The notes: generated by a model from the sequence alone, not told the origin. DNA of 64,000 nucleotides from Aureitalea sp. L0-47 (GCF_026126405.1 NZ_JAFMTQ010000014.1:34531-98530), one strand, 5' to 3'; positions 35,800 through 43,961 are shown, counted from the first letter of the stretch. Translations and numbers: made by a program.

Positions 35800-36309
35800 A
35801 TGAATATCCGAAAGAAAATAATCGTCCGACTTTTTGAACTCTCCGAGCAGTTTTACACCCGGCATTTCAAAAAACACAAACAGCCGTGGAATCTTACGAG
35901 AACCATTTTAACGAGCTATCCTGAGAATTCCTTCGGAAATCACATAGGGTTGTTCCTTCAAGAAAACAACTTCGAGCTCATCCCCAAAGTAGAAAGACAC
36001 GATGCCTATCATGTATTAACCGGTTACGGCACAAATGTTGAAGATGAAATTGCACTGCAGTACCTCTGCCTCGGCAATGGGAAACGCAGTCCGTACCTCT
36101 TTGGTGTCATTGTTCTTGGCACCCTACTCCTACCCGATTATTTACGCTATTACCGGCGATCATTTCGTCGTGGGAAGCAAGCATATGCTTTTCATCACTG
36201 GGATTTTCAGAAACTTCTGAAAACTCCCCTCGATGAGTTGCGACTGGCCGTCTTTCCGAAGGAATACATAGAACAACTCAGTAAATCAATTCAAGTATCA
36301 CTTAAATAA
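35800..36309 (+). CDS. Coq4-like protein with HDxxH-x11-E motif
   Basis: 169 residues. The segment HDAYHVLTGYGTNVEDE fits exactly the metal-binding HDxxH-x11-E signature of COQ4, the ubiquinone-synthesis scaffold/decarboxylase protein of eukaryotes and proteobacteria. GNG at about residue 98 and a C-terminal amphipathic helix also fit. Bacteroidota generally make menaquinone, not ubiquinone, so the role must differ or concern another prenyl or lipid ligand. The ATG at 35800 follows operator 2 by 8 bases; first gene of a unit with creD and two membrane genes. Confidence 0.75.
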   Translation: MNIRKKIIVRLFELSEQFYTRHFKKHKQPWNLTRTILTSYPENSFGNHIGLFLQENNFELIPKVERHDAYHVLTGYGTNVEDEIALQYLCLGNGKRSPYLFGVIVLGTLLLPDYLRYYRRSFRRGKQAYAFHHWDFQKLLKTPLDELRLAVFPKEYIEQLSKSIQVSLK

Positions 36310-36315
36310 AACCAC

Positions 36316-37662
36316 ATGGAACAAAAAAGATCAAAATTCGGAAACTGGATGCGCAACTCAATCACCGCTCGTATGCTGGTGGTGGGATTCCTTCTCATCG
36401 TGCTACTCATTCCTTTGGAATTTGTAAAAGTTCTAATCTCGGAACGCGGCTACCGTCAGCAGGAAGTAATACGCGAGATCAATGGTAAATGGGGTAATGA
36501 AGTACTCATTTCGGGCCCCATTATAATGATCCCATACGAAACTACCAAAGAGCATTTAGTATACGACAGCGACTCTAAGGTCACTCGTAAAACCACAAAG
36601 ACCGAAGTGAAAACCGCCTATTTACTTCCCGATACACTGCTAATCGATTCAGAAGTAGAATCCCTTGATCGTAACTATGGCATTTACGAATCGGTGGTGT
36701 ATACCAGCGACATGAATTTCAAAGGAAATTTTCCAGCCATTGACTTCAGTGATCTTCAAATAAAGAAAGAGGACATATTATGGGACAGGATCACGCTTCA
36801 AATTCACACTTCCAACCTTAAAGGAATTCGGAACAGCGTAGCTGTCAACCTGGGAGAAGAAACGCTGAGTATGACCCCAAAATACGATGAAGGCTACCTG
36901 AATATCATTCAAAGTAAGGTGCTGACAAATGATTATTCAGATATCACCGGGCCGATTGATTTTAATTTCAGGATAAAAATAAATGGTAGTGAGAGTTTGA
37001 AATTTGTTCCACTCGGTAAAGAGACTTCGGTTTCCATGGATTCGAACTGGCATGCACCTAGTTTCGATGGTAGCCCGCTACCGGATCAAGAAACAAAGGA
37101 AATTAATAATGATGGGTTTCACGCCGACTGGCATGCGTTTCAGATCAACAGGCAGTTTCAGCAAAAATTCCTGGAAAAATTACCCAACTTCAGGTCTTTC
37201 GGTTTCGGGACCAACTTTATCATTCCCGTAGACGAATACCAAAAAAGTGAGCGAACCGCCAAGTATGGTTTTATGGTGATCGGACTCACTTTACTGGTCT
37301 TCCTGCTCATACAACTAGCTTCGAGGATCTACATCCATCCCTTCCAGTACGTGATGATCGGCCTGGCCCTTGTGATGTTCTACACCTTGCTTATTTCAAT
37401 TTCTGAACACAGTACCTTCCTGAAGGCCTATGCCATAGCCGGAGGTTCAGTACTTGCTTTGATCACTGTCTACTCAAGGGCGATCCTCCGCGGATTCAAA
37501 TTTCCGTTGCTGGTATGCGCTTCGCTGGCTTCATTATATGGTTTTATTTACGTGATCATTCAATTGGAGAATTATGCATTACTAGTTGGAAGCATTGGTC
37601 TTTTCATCATCCTGGCCGTCGTAATGTTTGCTTCCAGGAAGATCGATTGGGGAAATGATTAA
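36316..37662 (+). CDS. creD: CreD family inner-membrane protein
   Basis: 448 residues. One N-terminal helix (about 18-37, MLVVGFLLIVLLIPLEFV) is followed by the CreD-specific RGYRQQEVIREINGKWG and a large periplasmic domain, then five to six C-terminal helices (about 310-445; YGFMVIGLTLLVFLLIQLAS, YVMIGLALVMFYTLLISISE). In E. coli CreD is under CreBC and contributes to envelope integrity and beta-lactam/colicin tolerance; here no CreBC is present and control by the winged-helix regulator is inferred. It starts 6 bases after the Coq4-like gene. Confidence 0.9.
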   Translation: MEQKRSKFGNWMRNSITARMLVVGFLLIVLLIPLEFVKVLISERGYRQQEVIREINGKWGNEVLISGPIIMIPYETTKEHLVYDSDSKVTRKTTKTEVKTAYLLPDTLLIDSEVESLDRNYGIYESVVYTSDMNFKGNFPAIDFSDLQIKKEDILWDRITLQIHTSNLKGIRNSVAVNLGEETLSMTPKYDEGYLNIIQSKVLTNDYSDITGPIDFNFRIKINGSESLKFVPLGKETSVSMDSNWHAPSFDGSPLPDQETKEINNDGFHADWHAFQINRQFQQKFLEKLPNFRSFGFGTNFIIPVDEYQKSERTAKYGFMVIGLTLLVFLLIQLASRIYIHPFQYVMIGLALVMFYTLLISISEHSTFLKAYAIAGGSVLALITVYSRAILRGFKFPLLVCASLASLYGFIYVIIQLENYALLVGSIGLFIILAVVMFASRKIDWGND

Positions 37663-37674
37663 TTCTGAAAAATC

Positions 37675-38043
37675 ATGAAAGTATCTTTTAATAAACGCTA
37701 TTTCACACCCTTTTTGTTGGTTTTGGTGGCCGAAATAGCCATTGCTATCTTCTACTTTCATCGGTTTGTGAGAGGGTTCCTGGGCGATGTACTGGTGATT
37801 CCATTGCTGTACTATCTGCTCAGGTCCATCTCATCTATTCGCCAGAGGCCTGCTCTGGTTTTTGTGATCGCATTTGCATTTCTAATTGAAGTGCTTCAGT
37901 TAAACGATCTAACAAAACTACTACCAACTGATAATTCTCTTTTACAAATTGCTATGGGCAACACCTTTGACTGGCTCGACCTCGTCGCATACCTCATGGG
38001 TGGTTTAGCAATCTATTTCATTGAAAATTCGACTCGAAAATGA
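37675..38043 (+). CDS. DUF2809 small membrane protein
   Basis: 122 residues with about four membrane helices. The family signature is visible: RGFLGDVLVIPLLYYLLR, FLIEVLQL and NTFDWLDLVAYLMGG. Function unknown. It starts 12 bases after creD and its stop overlaps the ATG of the next gene by 4 bases. Confidence 0.8.
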   Translation: MKVSFNKRYFTPFLLVLVAEIAIAIFYFHRFVRGFLGDVLVIPLLYYLLRSISSIRQRPALVFVIAFAFLIEVLQLNDLTKLLPTDNSLLQIAMGNTFDWLDLVAYLMGGLAIYFIENSTRK

Positions 38044-38708
38044 ATCATCTAAAAACATATTTTTTCAATCGTTTTAACACCTTCTCAACGTTGACATTGA
38101 CCTCACTCGGAGCTCTGATGTTACTCATGCTGAGGGTCAAACTAACACATTCCTTTTTCCTGTTGTTCATGGTCTGGAACTTGTTCCTGGCGTTCATACC
38201 TTTTGCTATTTCTTCTTTCCTTAAATACAGGCCCGCCCGTGTAAGTAGATGGGTGCTGCTTTGCTGGGGTGCAGCTTGGCTTGTGTTTCTGCCAAATGCC
38301 CCATACATGCTCACAGATCTGATCCATCTCATTAGTGACGAATCCATAATTTGGTTCGACCTGGTCCTTATTCTGGGTTTCGCCATTAATGGATTATTGT
38401 TTTACTATTTGAGTGTACGCGATATGACTGAGATGATCAAACAAGTTGGCACGCCTTATTGGATACGAGGAATACTCCTTTTCCTACCTGTCTTGATCTC
38501 CATTGGGGTTTATATCGGAAGATTTCAAAGGTGGAATTCATGGGATATATTGACCGAACCATTTGGGCCAATTCGAGATATACTTTCACTTATACGCTAT
38601 CCCATACATCACAGTTTGGAGTGGCTGTTCATAATAGGCTTTTCGCTGTTTTTGCATATGGGCAACCTGGCTGTAAAAAGGCTAGAATTTCTAAAGAAAT
38701 TGAACTGA
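38040..38708 (+). CDS. DUF1361 membrane protein
   Basis: 222 residues, about six to seven membrane helices. WVLLCWGAAWLVFLPNAPYMLTDLIHL is the DUF1361 hallmark, as are YIGRFQRWNSWD and the C-terminal SLFLHMGNLAVKR. Function unknown. Last gene of the putative operon Coq4-creD-DUF2809-DUF1361, joined by an ATGA overlap. Confidence 0.82.
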   Translation: MNHLKTYFFNRFNTFSTLTLTSLGALMLLMLRVKLTHSFFLLFMVWNLFLAFIPFAISSFLKYRPARVSRWVLLCWGAAWLVFLPNAPYMLTDLIHLISDESIIWFDLVLILGFAINGLLFYYLSVRDMTEMIKQVGTPYWIRGILLFLPVLISIGVYIGRFQRWNSWDILTEPFGPIRDILSLIRYPIHHSLEWLFIIGFSLFLHMGNLAVKRLEFLKKLN

Positions 38709-38763
38709 AATTTTCAGAACACAAGGAAATCAGCTAAATTTCGGTCTAAAATTTCCTCTTACC

Positions 38764-40740
38764 ATGCGCCATACTGTTTCCGGCATATTATTGCTTAGCC
38801 TTCTTTTTATCTCGTTCAATCTACTAGCTCAAGATCGCCAAAAACGAGAATTCGGAATTGTGGATGTTCGCGACCACAATGTAACTTCCTATTCGCAGGA
38901 TCCTGAAGCAGCTGGGGTAGTATTATTTGAAAAAGGACGAAATTACTGGAGGTTAATTGACAATAAATATATCCGACTCATCAAGGAAGTGCACGTGCGT
39001 ATGAAGGTTTTCGACGCATCACGTTTTGAGCATGCTACCGTATTCATCCCCTATTATCGTGGAAAAGATGCTGATGAGGTCATCAATAAATTCAAGGCGA
39101 TCACTTTTAATGGTGAAATAAAGAATTTTGTTGGTGAGAGTGCAATGTTCGATACGGAAGAATCGTCGAACTGGTCTGTGAGGCGATTCACATTTCCAAA
39201 CGTAAAAGACGGCAGTATACTCGAATACTCTTACCAGATCGAAAGTCCGTTCTTCTTTAATTTTGGCGGATGGAACTTCCAGGGTGACCTACCTAAGATG
39301 TATACTGAATTCACTTCAGAAATACCCGGAAACTACGTATATAACCGCTCACTTATTGGAACTGAAACTCTAGACATAAACGATGTCTCTCTTAAGAAGG
39401 ATTGTTTCTTTTTACCGGGTCATAAAATAAACGCAGACTGCGAAGTTGCCGTCTACGCTATGGAGGATGTCCCGGCATTTAAGGAGGAATCCTATATGCT
39501 GTCTAAGAAAAATTATTTGTCGGCGGTAAAATACGAATTAGCTCAGTACACAGATTTTTACGGCATCAAACACAATTATGCCCAGGATTGGGACGATGCA
39601 GATAAAGAAATGCGCACTGACAAGGAATTAGGACGGCAATTAAAACTCAACTACTACTTCAAAAGCGAACTTCCCGAAAGTATTCAAACGATGCCTGATG
39701 AACTGAAGAAGACGAAAGCCATATACTCGTTTATCCAATCTCACTACAATTGGAACGGTAAGTCACCTTTCTTTGGTAATGTGAATGTAAAAAAAGCTTT
39801 TGAAGCAAAAACCGGTAATGTTTCCGAGATAAACCTGGCTCTGATAAACTGTATGGAGGTAGCGAATATAGATACAAAACTTGTTGTCCTGTCCACAAGG
39901 GAAAACGGTTTGCCACGGCAGAATTATCCGGTAATAACCGATTTTAATTATGCGGTAGCACTTATAAAGGTTAATGGACAGGAGTATTTACTCGATGCTA
40001 CAGACAAATTAATTCCTTTTGGGATGCTCCCGGAGCGAGCTCTGAATATAGAGGGTCGCGTACTCGATTTTAAAGAGGGAAGTTATTGGTATCCTCTGAA
40101 GCCCCAAGAAAAGAACGTCCATTATGTAAATGCTCAGATCAAGCTTCAGGAAGACGGAACTTTTACGGGAAAAGCAAGCGAGATCAACACGGGCTACCTT
40201 GCAGTAGCACATCGAAATTCGATAGCCAAATTAGCTACCAAAGAATACCTTTTGGAAAAACTCAACAACAATCCCCTTGTTGAGATCAGCAATCATGAGA
40301 TAGTAGACGGAGAAGCGATAGAAAAGCCGCTAAAGGAGAATTATGAAGTACGGATCGAAACCGAACAAGTTGGAGATAACTTGTATTTTAATCCGTTTGT
40401 CCTCAACAACTTCTTTATGGAAAACCCATTCAAATTGGACAAGCGCCAATACCCGGTGGAATTTGCCTACAACAGGACAAATACCTACATACTGTCGGTG
40501 GAATTGGGTCCCAATGTGGAAATCGTTGAACTTCCGAAAAACAGGGCATTTCAACTTGCGGGAAATGCAGGGGAATGCACTGTAATATACAATGCGGGCG
40601 ATGGAAAAATCAACTTACGATACAGTTTGAAATTGAACGATCACCGATTCGAACCGGAGTTGTATAACGATATCAAAAATTTCTTCGGAAGTATTTCCAA
40701 CGTACTTAGTAACGAGGCTATTCTATTGAAACAGATCTAG
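38764..40740 (+). CDS. DUF3857 / transglutaminase-like secreted protein
   Basis: 658 residues, signal peptide ending FNLLAQ. The DUF3857 N-terminal domain (about 60-200, with VRMKVFDASRFEHATVFIPYY) is followed by a transglutaminase-like domain (about 300-420; KAIYSFIQSHYNWNG, KTGNVSEINLALINCME, YLLDATDKLIPFGMLP). The usual catalytic Cys in the G-x-C-x-D position appears replaced (GNVSEIN), so it may be inactive as an enzyme; the Cys in LINCME is displaced. Periplasmic or surface protein of unknown function, common next to similar genes in Bacteroidota. The 3' end overlaps the convergent dehydrogenase by 4 bases. Confidence 0.82.
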   Translation: MRHTVSGILLLSLLFISFNLLAQDRQKREFGIVDVRDHNVTSYSQDPEAAGVVLFEKGRNYWRLIDNKYIRLIKEVHVRMKVFDASRFEHATVFIPYYRGKDADEVINKFKAITFNGEIKNFVGESAMFDTEESSNWSVRRFTFPNVKDGSILEYSYQIESPFFFNFGGWNFQGDLPKMYTEFTSEIPGNYVYNRSLIGTETLDINDVSLKKDCFFLPGHKINADCEVAVYAMEDVPAFKEESYMLSKKNYLSAVKYELAQYTDFYGIKHNYAQDWDDADKEMRTDKELGRQLKLNYYFKSELPESIQTMPDELKKTKAIYSFIQSHYNWNGKSPFFGNVNVKKAFEAKTGNVSEINLALINCMEVANIDTKLVVLSTRENGLPRQNYPVITDFNYAVALIKVNGQEYLLDATDKLIPFGMLPERALNIEGRVLDFKEGSYWYPLKPQEKNVHYVNAQIKLQEDGTFTGKASEINTGYLAVAHRNSIAKLATKEYLLEKLNNNPLVEISNHEIVDGEAIEKPLKENYEVRIETEQVGDNLYFNPFVLNNFFMENPFKLDKRQYPVEFAYNRTNTYILSVELGPNVEIVELPKNRAFQLAGNAGECTVIYNAGDGKINLRYSLKLNDHRFEPELYNDIKNFFGSISNVLSNEAILLKQI

Positions 40741-41954
40741 TTCCCCCCATACACATAATCCTGTAAATAGGAGTAGCGCTCAGTAAGCGTCCCGTTCTCG
40801 GTTGTCATCCTGGCGCGATGCAGGATTCCATCCTTATCCCCGTTGAAAAACGCAGGGATCACCCATTTAAGGAACATCTCTCCAAAACCGAAACTCGCAT
40901 CTCTAGGCAACTCACACGGCAGGTTATCAACTGCCATAACCGTAATCGCACCGGGAGCATCGAAGGCTGTTTCTTCTTCTGAAACCGGATCGTATCCATA
41001 GTAGGGATCGGCAATGGTGGAGGAACGTATGGTACTGGCTACAGGACCGTCTATATCACAGGAGATATCCGCCACCAGGTTGATCTTAAAGTCAGGGTTT
41101 TTCGCATCCTCTCTTGTAAAAAGATAAGGGGCACCATCTCCATAGAAATGGCCCGCGATAAACATATCACTTACTTTGGCGTAGCGCATGAAGTCGCTTT
41201 CGTGTCCCGAGGGATCGTCGTAGAATTCGTATTTATCCATCGGTTTACCGTCGATCCTCCTATTGTACTCGGTAACATCTATGAGACAATAGACCGGTTC
41301 ATCGAAGGTTAGAGAAAGGTAATCCGCATCGGTGACCTGCCTGATCTTCATATGGTCCAGGATCTCGTTAGCTCCTCTCGCTACTTTCCCGGTTCCGGAG
41401 AGTATGATCCGAAGATTCTTGGGGACTTGAATTTTGTCCAGTTCGGATTTCAGTTCCTGAAGATCATGTAGTGTTTCTACTTTCGGTAAATCGAATAGTT
41501 TATCTCGCATCCCCAGCGCTCTAAAAGCATTGTATGCTCCTACCAATCCTGCATAAAAACCAAAACCAATGAGTCGCGCACCATTCGGGCGGGTAATGAG
41601 TTCATGATCGAACAGTTCGATCTTTTTATCTAGCACGGTATGAAGCAGGGATCGATTGTAGGGTTGTTTTTTGATAGTATGACTGAAGAAGAAGTATTTT
41701 TTCTTCGGAATAAGTGCTGCTTCCTTCACTTCCTTAACCCCAAGCATAACATCCGCCTCTGAAACATCGTCACTCACCTCCACACCCACGGCACGGTAGT
41801 CATCATCTTTGAAAACGCGAATATCCGAAGATTCCACGACGATCCGGGCATCCGGATGTTCTTTCATGACTTCCTGGCACATTTCGGGTGACAAGACAAC
41901 GCGTTTATCGGGTGGTGTTTTGGTTTCTTTGATAAGAGCGAAGGTTATGGCCAT
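40737..41954 (-). CDS. NAD(P)-dependent oxidoreductase, alanine dehydrogenase / saccharopine dehydrogenase-like
   Basis: 405 residues. The N-terminal domain resembles the AlaDH/PNT/saccharopine dehydrogenase fold: FALIKETKTPPDKRVVLSPE, GVEVSDDVSEADVMLGVKEV and YFFFSHTIKKQPYN. LRIILSGTGKVARGANEIL is the nucleotide-binding glycine motif (about 180). The C-terminal part has NLVADISCDIDGPVASTIR, as in lysine-forming saccharopine dehydrogenases. Actual substrate unknown. A perfect flavobacterial -7 box lies 34 bases upstream. Confidence 0.8.
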   Translation of the reverse strand: MAITFALIKETKTPPDKRVVLSPEMCQEVMKEHPDARIVVESSDIRVFKDDDYRAVGVEVSDDVSEADVMLGVKEVKEAALIPKKKYFFFSHTIKKQPYNRSLLHTVLDKKIELFDHELITRPNGARLIGFGFYAGLVGAYNAFRALGMRDKLFDLPKVETLHDLQELKSELDKIQVPKNLRIILSGTGKVARGANEILDHMKIRQVTDADYLSLTFDEPVYCLIDVTEYNRRIDGKPMDKYEFYDDPSGHESDFMRYAKVSDMFIAGHFYGDGAPYLFTREDAKNPDFKINLVADISCDIDGPVASTIRSSTIADPYYGYDPVSEEETAFDAPGAITVMAVDNLPCELPRDASFGFGEMFLKWVIPAFFNGDKDGILHRARMTTENGTLTERYSYLQDYVYGGN

Positions 41955-41985
41955 TTCGGAATACTTTTTGTGTTATTTTGAAGGA

Positions 41986-42017
41986 TGCAAAGATACGGCA
42001 AAAAAGCTATCTTTGCA
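41986..42017. promoter_or_regulatory. Inverted pair of -7 boxes between dehydrogenase and ssrA regions
   Basis: TGCAAAGATA (41986-41995) and TATCTTTGCA (42008-42017) are perfect inverted copies separated by 12 bases. Each contains TATCTTTG, a perfect TAnnTTTG, one on each strand and pointing away from each other. The minus one would drive the dehydrogenase; the plus one would read into the repeat region and ssrA. Neither has a TTG at normal -33 spacing. Confidence 0.45.
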
Positions 42018-42354
42018 GGCCCTTTTAGTGTGAGAGTGGTTGTGTTAGGTAGAATTGTGACATTCACTTTCTTCACGGCAGATGAGATTCCTGCTTACGC
42101 AGGAATTTGTTTCGGGCAGGGATAGCAGCGGCATCCTTTTTGTCTCCCTGAGCGCCCGCCTGAACGGAACGGGCAGGCAGTCGAAGGGTATCAGACAAAA
42201 AGATACAGCGGATAGCCCGGTCCACTGAATCCGCCGGAGGCGGAGAAGGAGGAGCCCGCATAATGATAAAGAATGTTCTTTGAAAAAACCTCTTCTTCGG
42301 AAGAGATTCCTGCCTTCACTTCGACGAGCTCAGTGTTGCAAGCAGGAATAATTT
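42018..42354. repeat. Hairpin-rich non-coding region upstream of ssrA
   Basis: No credible ORF. Contents in order: hairpin ATTCCTGC-TTAC-GCAGGAAT at 42087-42106; a quasi-palindromic element at 42113-42223 (CGGGCAGGGATAGCAGCGG and CATCCTTTTTGTC on the left, GACAAAAAGATACAGCGG and ATAGCCCGG on the right) with an inner GCCCGCC/GGGCAGGC stem; a CCGCC/GGCGG hairpin near 42230-42244; and a second hairpin at 42306-42349 that reuses the ATTCCTGC/GCAGGAAT arms around a CACTTCGACGAGCTCAGTG palindrome. From memory, unverified, similar strings recur between flavobacterial genes. Confidence 0.6.
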
Positions 42355-42750
42355 GGGGCCGACTGGTTTTGACAGCGGGTCAAATTGTACGGTAAGCATG
42401 CCGAGCGCTGGAATACAGCTCGTAAATCTCATATTTCATCCTTTTTAAACGGCGAGAATAACTACGCCCTAGCTGCATAATCCGAATTATAGTAGGATGT
42501 GCCTCGGCCCGCAAGGCGGGCAAGCAGGAAGTCACTCGAAGGCCTTGGTTTACGGCAATCGATAAAGTGGCTTCGTAAAAGTAAACCTAGATCCCGCAGG
42601 GCTTTGATGCGGTTTCGAAACTCAATTGAAGCTAAGCGGTGCGTGGGCGGTTTTCGGCCAACAATCCGACGAAAATTCAAACGAAGACTAAGCATGTAGA
42701 AAGCGGTATGGTTGCTCGTTTGGACGAGGGTTCGAATCCCTCCGGCTCCA
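42355..42750 (+). ncRNA. ssrA: Transfer-messenger RNA (tmRNA)
   Basis: 396-base tmRNA that rescues stalled ribosomes. The 5' end GGGGCCGACTGGTTTTGACAG pairs with the 3' end CGGCTCC; the T-arm GAGGGTTCGAATCCCTC sits just before the acceptor arm. The tag frame runs 42451-42480: resume codon GGC, peptide GENNYALAA, stop TAA, the type expected for Bacteroidota. The genomic sequence after the discriminator A (42750) is CTC, so the 3' CCA is not encoded and must be added. Pseudoknot regions lie between 42490 and 42690. The quoted 5' end is 21 bases at most; the exact mature 5' end is inferred from acceptor-stem pairing. Confidence 0.95.
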
Positions 42751-42753
42751 CTC

Positions 42754-42780
42754 AAAAAGCCACCTCCGGGTGGCTTTTTT
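42754..42780 (+). terminator. ssrA intrinsic terminator
   Basis: Stem AAAAAGCCACC / GGTGGCTTTTTT with a TCCG tetraloop, starting 3 bases after the mature tmRNA end and finishing in six T residues. Confidence 0.9.
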
Positions 42781-42786
42781 CGTTAC

Positions 42787-42951
42787 GCCTTCGGGATTCG
42801 AAGGCCGACGCGACAAGCTGGCACCTCGCTAAAAATGTCCACTGGACATTTTATTTACGCTCGGTCCTCTCCGGCTCCACAATCAAGCAGAAATCTCTGC
42901 TACGGATTCAATAAGAAAAATGCCTGGAAGCTCGCTTTCGAGGCATTTTTT
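42787..42951. repeat. Cluster of hairpins and a partial tmRNA 3'-end copy
   Basis: GCCTTCG-GGATT-CGAAGGC at 42787-42805, an AAATGTCCA/TGGACATTT palindrome at 42832-42852, and AAAATGCCT/AGGCATTTT at 42916-42951 with six trailing T residues (terminator-like for both strands). Between the last two, CTCCGGCTCCAC at 42869-42880 repeats exactly the last bases of tmRNA (42740-42751). Confidence 0.55.
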
Positions 42952-42962
42952 GTTTGAAGACG

Positions 42963-43162
42963 TTTTGTTGTGAAACAACAATAAGATTTCTATTTGCAGC
43001 ATGGGAACAATTAGGGATCACCGCAGGTAATCCCTCGTTTGAGTTACATTTTTTGTTATGACATTGGTTTGTGCAACAAACCATGGATTCTATTTACAGG
43101 ACTGGAAACACAGGGATCACCGCAGGTAATCCCTCGATCAAGCTGAAGAATCAGAGCAGGTA
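42963..43162. repeat. Two tandem ~100-base repeat units
   Basis: Each unit has an outer hairpin (TGTTGT/ACAACA near 42966-42980; GGTTTGT-GCA-ACAAACC at 43066-43082), a TCTATTT-CAG segment and a 25-base identical block (43013-43037 and 43112-43136) that itself folds as GGGATCACC-GCA-GGTAATCCC with one mismatch. Offset between copies is 99 bases. The second unit ends just before the stop of the DUF4412 gene. No ORF. Confidence 0.7.
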
Positions 43163-43163
43163 A

Positions 43164-43847
43164 CTACTGTCCACCCCCAAACGCAGAAGGATCAAACTCC
43201 TTTTCTTCATAATCTTCCGGTATGTCGAATTCACTGTCAGATACCTTTTTCGTATCAATGGTAGTAGCTGTCATGATCATGGTCATACCCATATTCTCGA
43301 TCATTATTTTTAAAGGCATACCGTTTATTTCTTCCAGGAAAAAAGCACCGGCATTCAGATCTTTAGACCCACCGGTCCTTTCGATCTTGAACTTATCCGT
43401 AACCCACAGATACTGTGTGCTCTCCTCTCCGTTTTCTGCCTGAGTTACTACTTTGTACTTCTGGCATTCATATCCGGAAATGGCTATAATTTCATCCTCC
43501 TTTGTTATGGTAGGGGTTGGCGTTTCTTCTTCCTCGTCATTATCCGGAAAGGTATAAGCGGTCTGCTCCTCATGCTTCACCATCCAGGCTTTCTCCATTT
43601 CACCATCAACAATGATATCTCCCATCATTGCTGCCGTCATTCCACCATTCATTTTGAATTTTAGCTTTTTGCCTTTAAAAACGTATTCATAGTTGTTCGG
43701 CATAAAGGCAGCCATTTGATCGGCTCCTTCACCGGCTAATTCAATGGTATAAACAACCCTGCCTTCAAAAGATTTCTGAGCCCTTGATGTAGTACTAAAC
43801 ATCATTAGTGCTACCAGGAGAAGCACCATATTTTTTAAACGAATCAT
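43164..43847 (-). CDS. Secreted DUF4412 protein
   Basis: 227 residues with signal peptide (ends TTSRAQ). The DUF4412 pattern is readable: FEGRVVYTIELAG at the start, YEYVFKGKKLKFKM, ISGYECQKYKVVT (Cys before the strand pair) and TQYLWVTDKFKI, then the C-terminal FDIPEDYEEKEF. Probably periplasmic and lipocalin/GLPGLI-like in fold; function unknown. Very rich in Met (MGMTMIMTATTI), which could be metal or redox related, but this is speculation. Confidence 0.78.
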   Translation of the reverse strand: MIRLKNMVLLLVALMMFSTTSRAQKSFEGRVVYTIELAGEGADQMAAFMPNNYEYVFKGKKLKFKMNGGMTAAMMGDIIVDGEMEKAWMVKHEEQTAYTFPDNDEEEETPTPTITKEDEIIAISGYECQKYKVVTQAENGEESTQYLWVTDKFKIERTGGSKDLNAGAFFLEEINGMPLKIMIENMGMTMIMTATTIDTKKVSDSEFDIPEDYEEKEFDPSAFGGGQ

Positions 43848-43961
43848 AATTGAATTTTAAATTTTGAACAGGAAAGTTAGGTAATTTCAAGAGATAACAG
43901 AGGCTTTAGGTTTTGAAATTTAGCATCAAAACTAATACAAAGTATCAATGATAATCACATA

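Noticed and set aside
42869..42880. Second tRNA or tmRNA fragment as a functional RNA
   Set aside because: Only 12 bases match; no T-arm or acceptor partner is present around it.
42462..42957. ORFs of 66-97 codons on both strands over the ssrA region
   Set aside because: They lie inside tmRNA and its terminator; the sequence is explained by acceptor stem, tag frame and T-arm.
43013..43136. CRISPR array
   Set aside because: Only two copies of the repeat with one 74-base interval, units share extra similarity outside the block, and there are no cas genes in the window.
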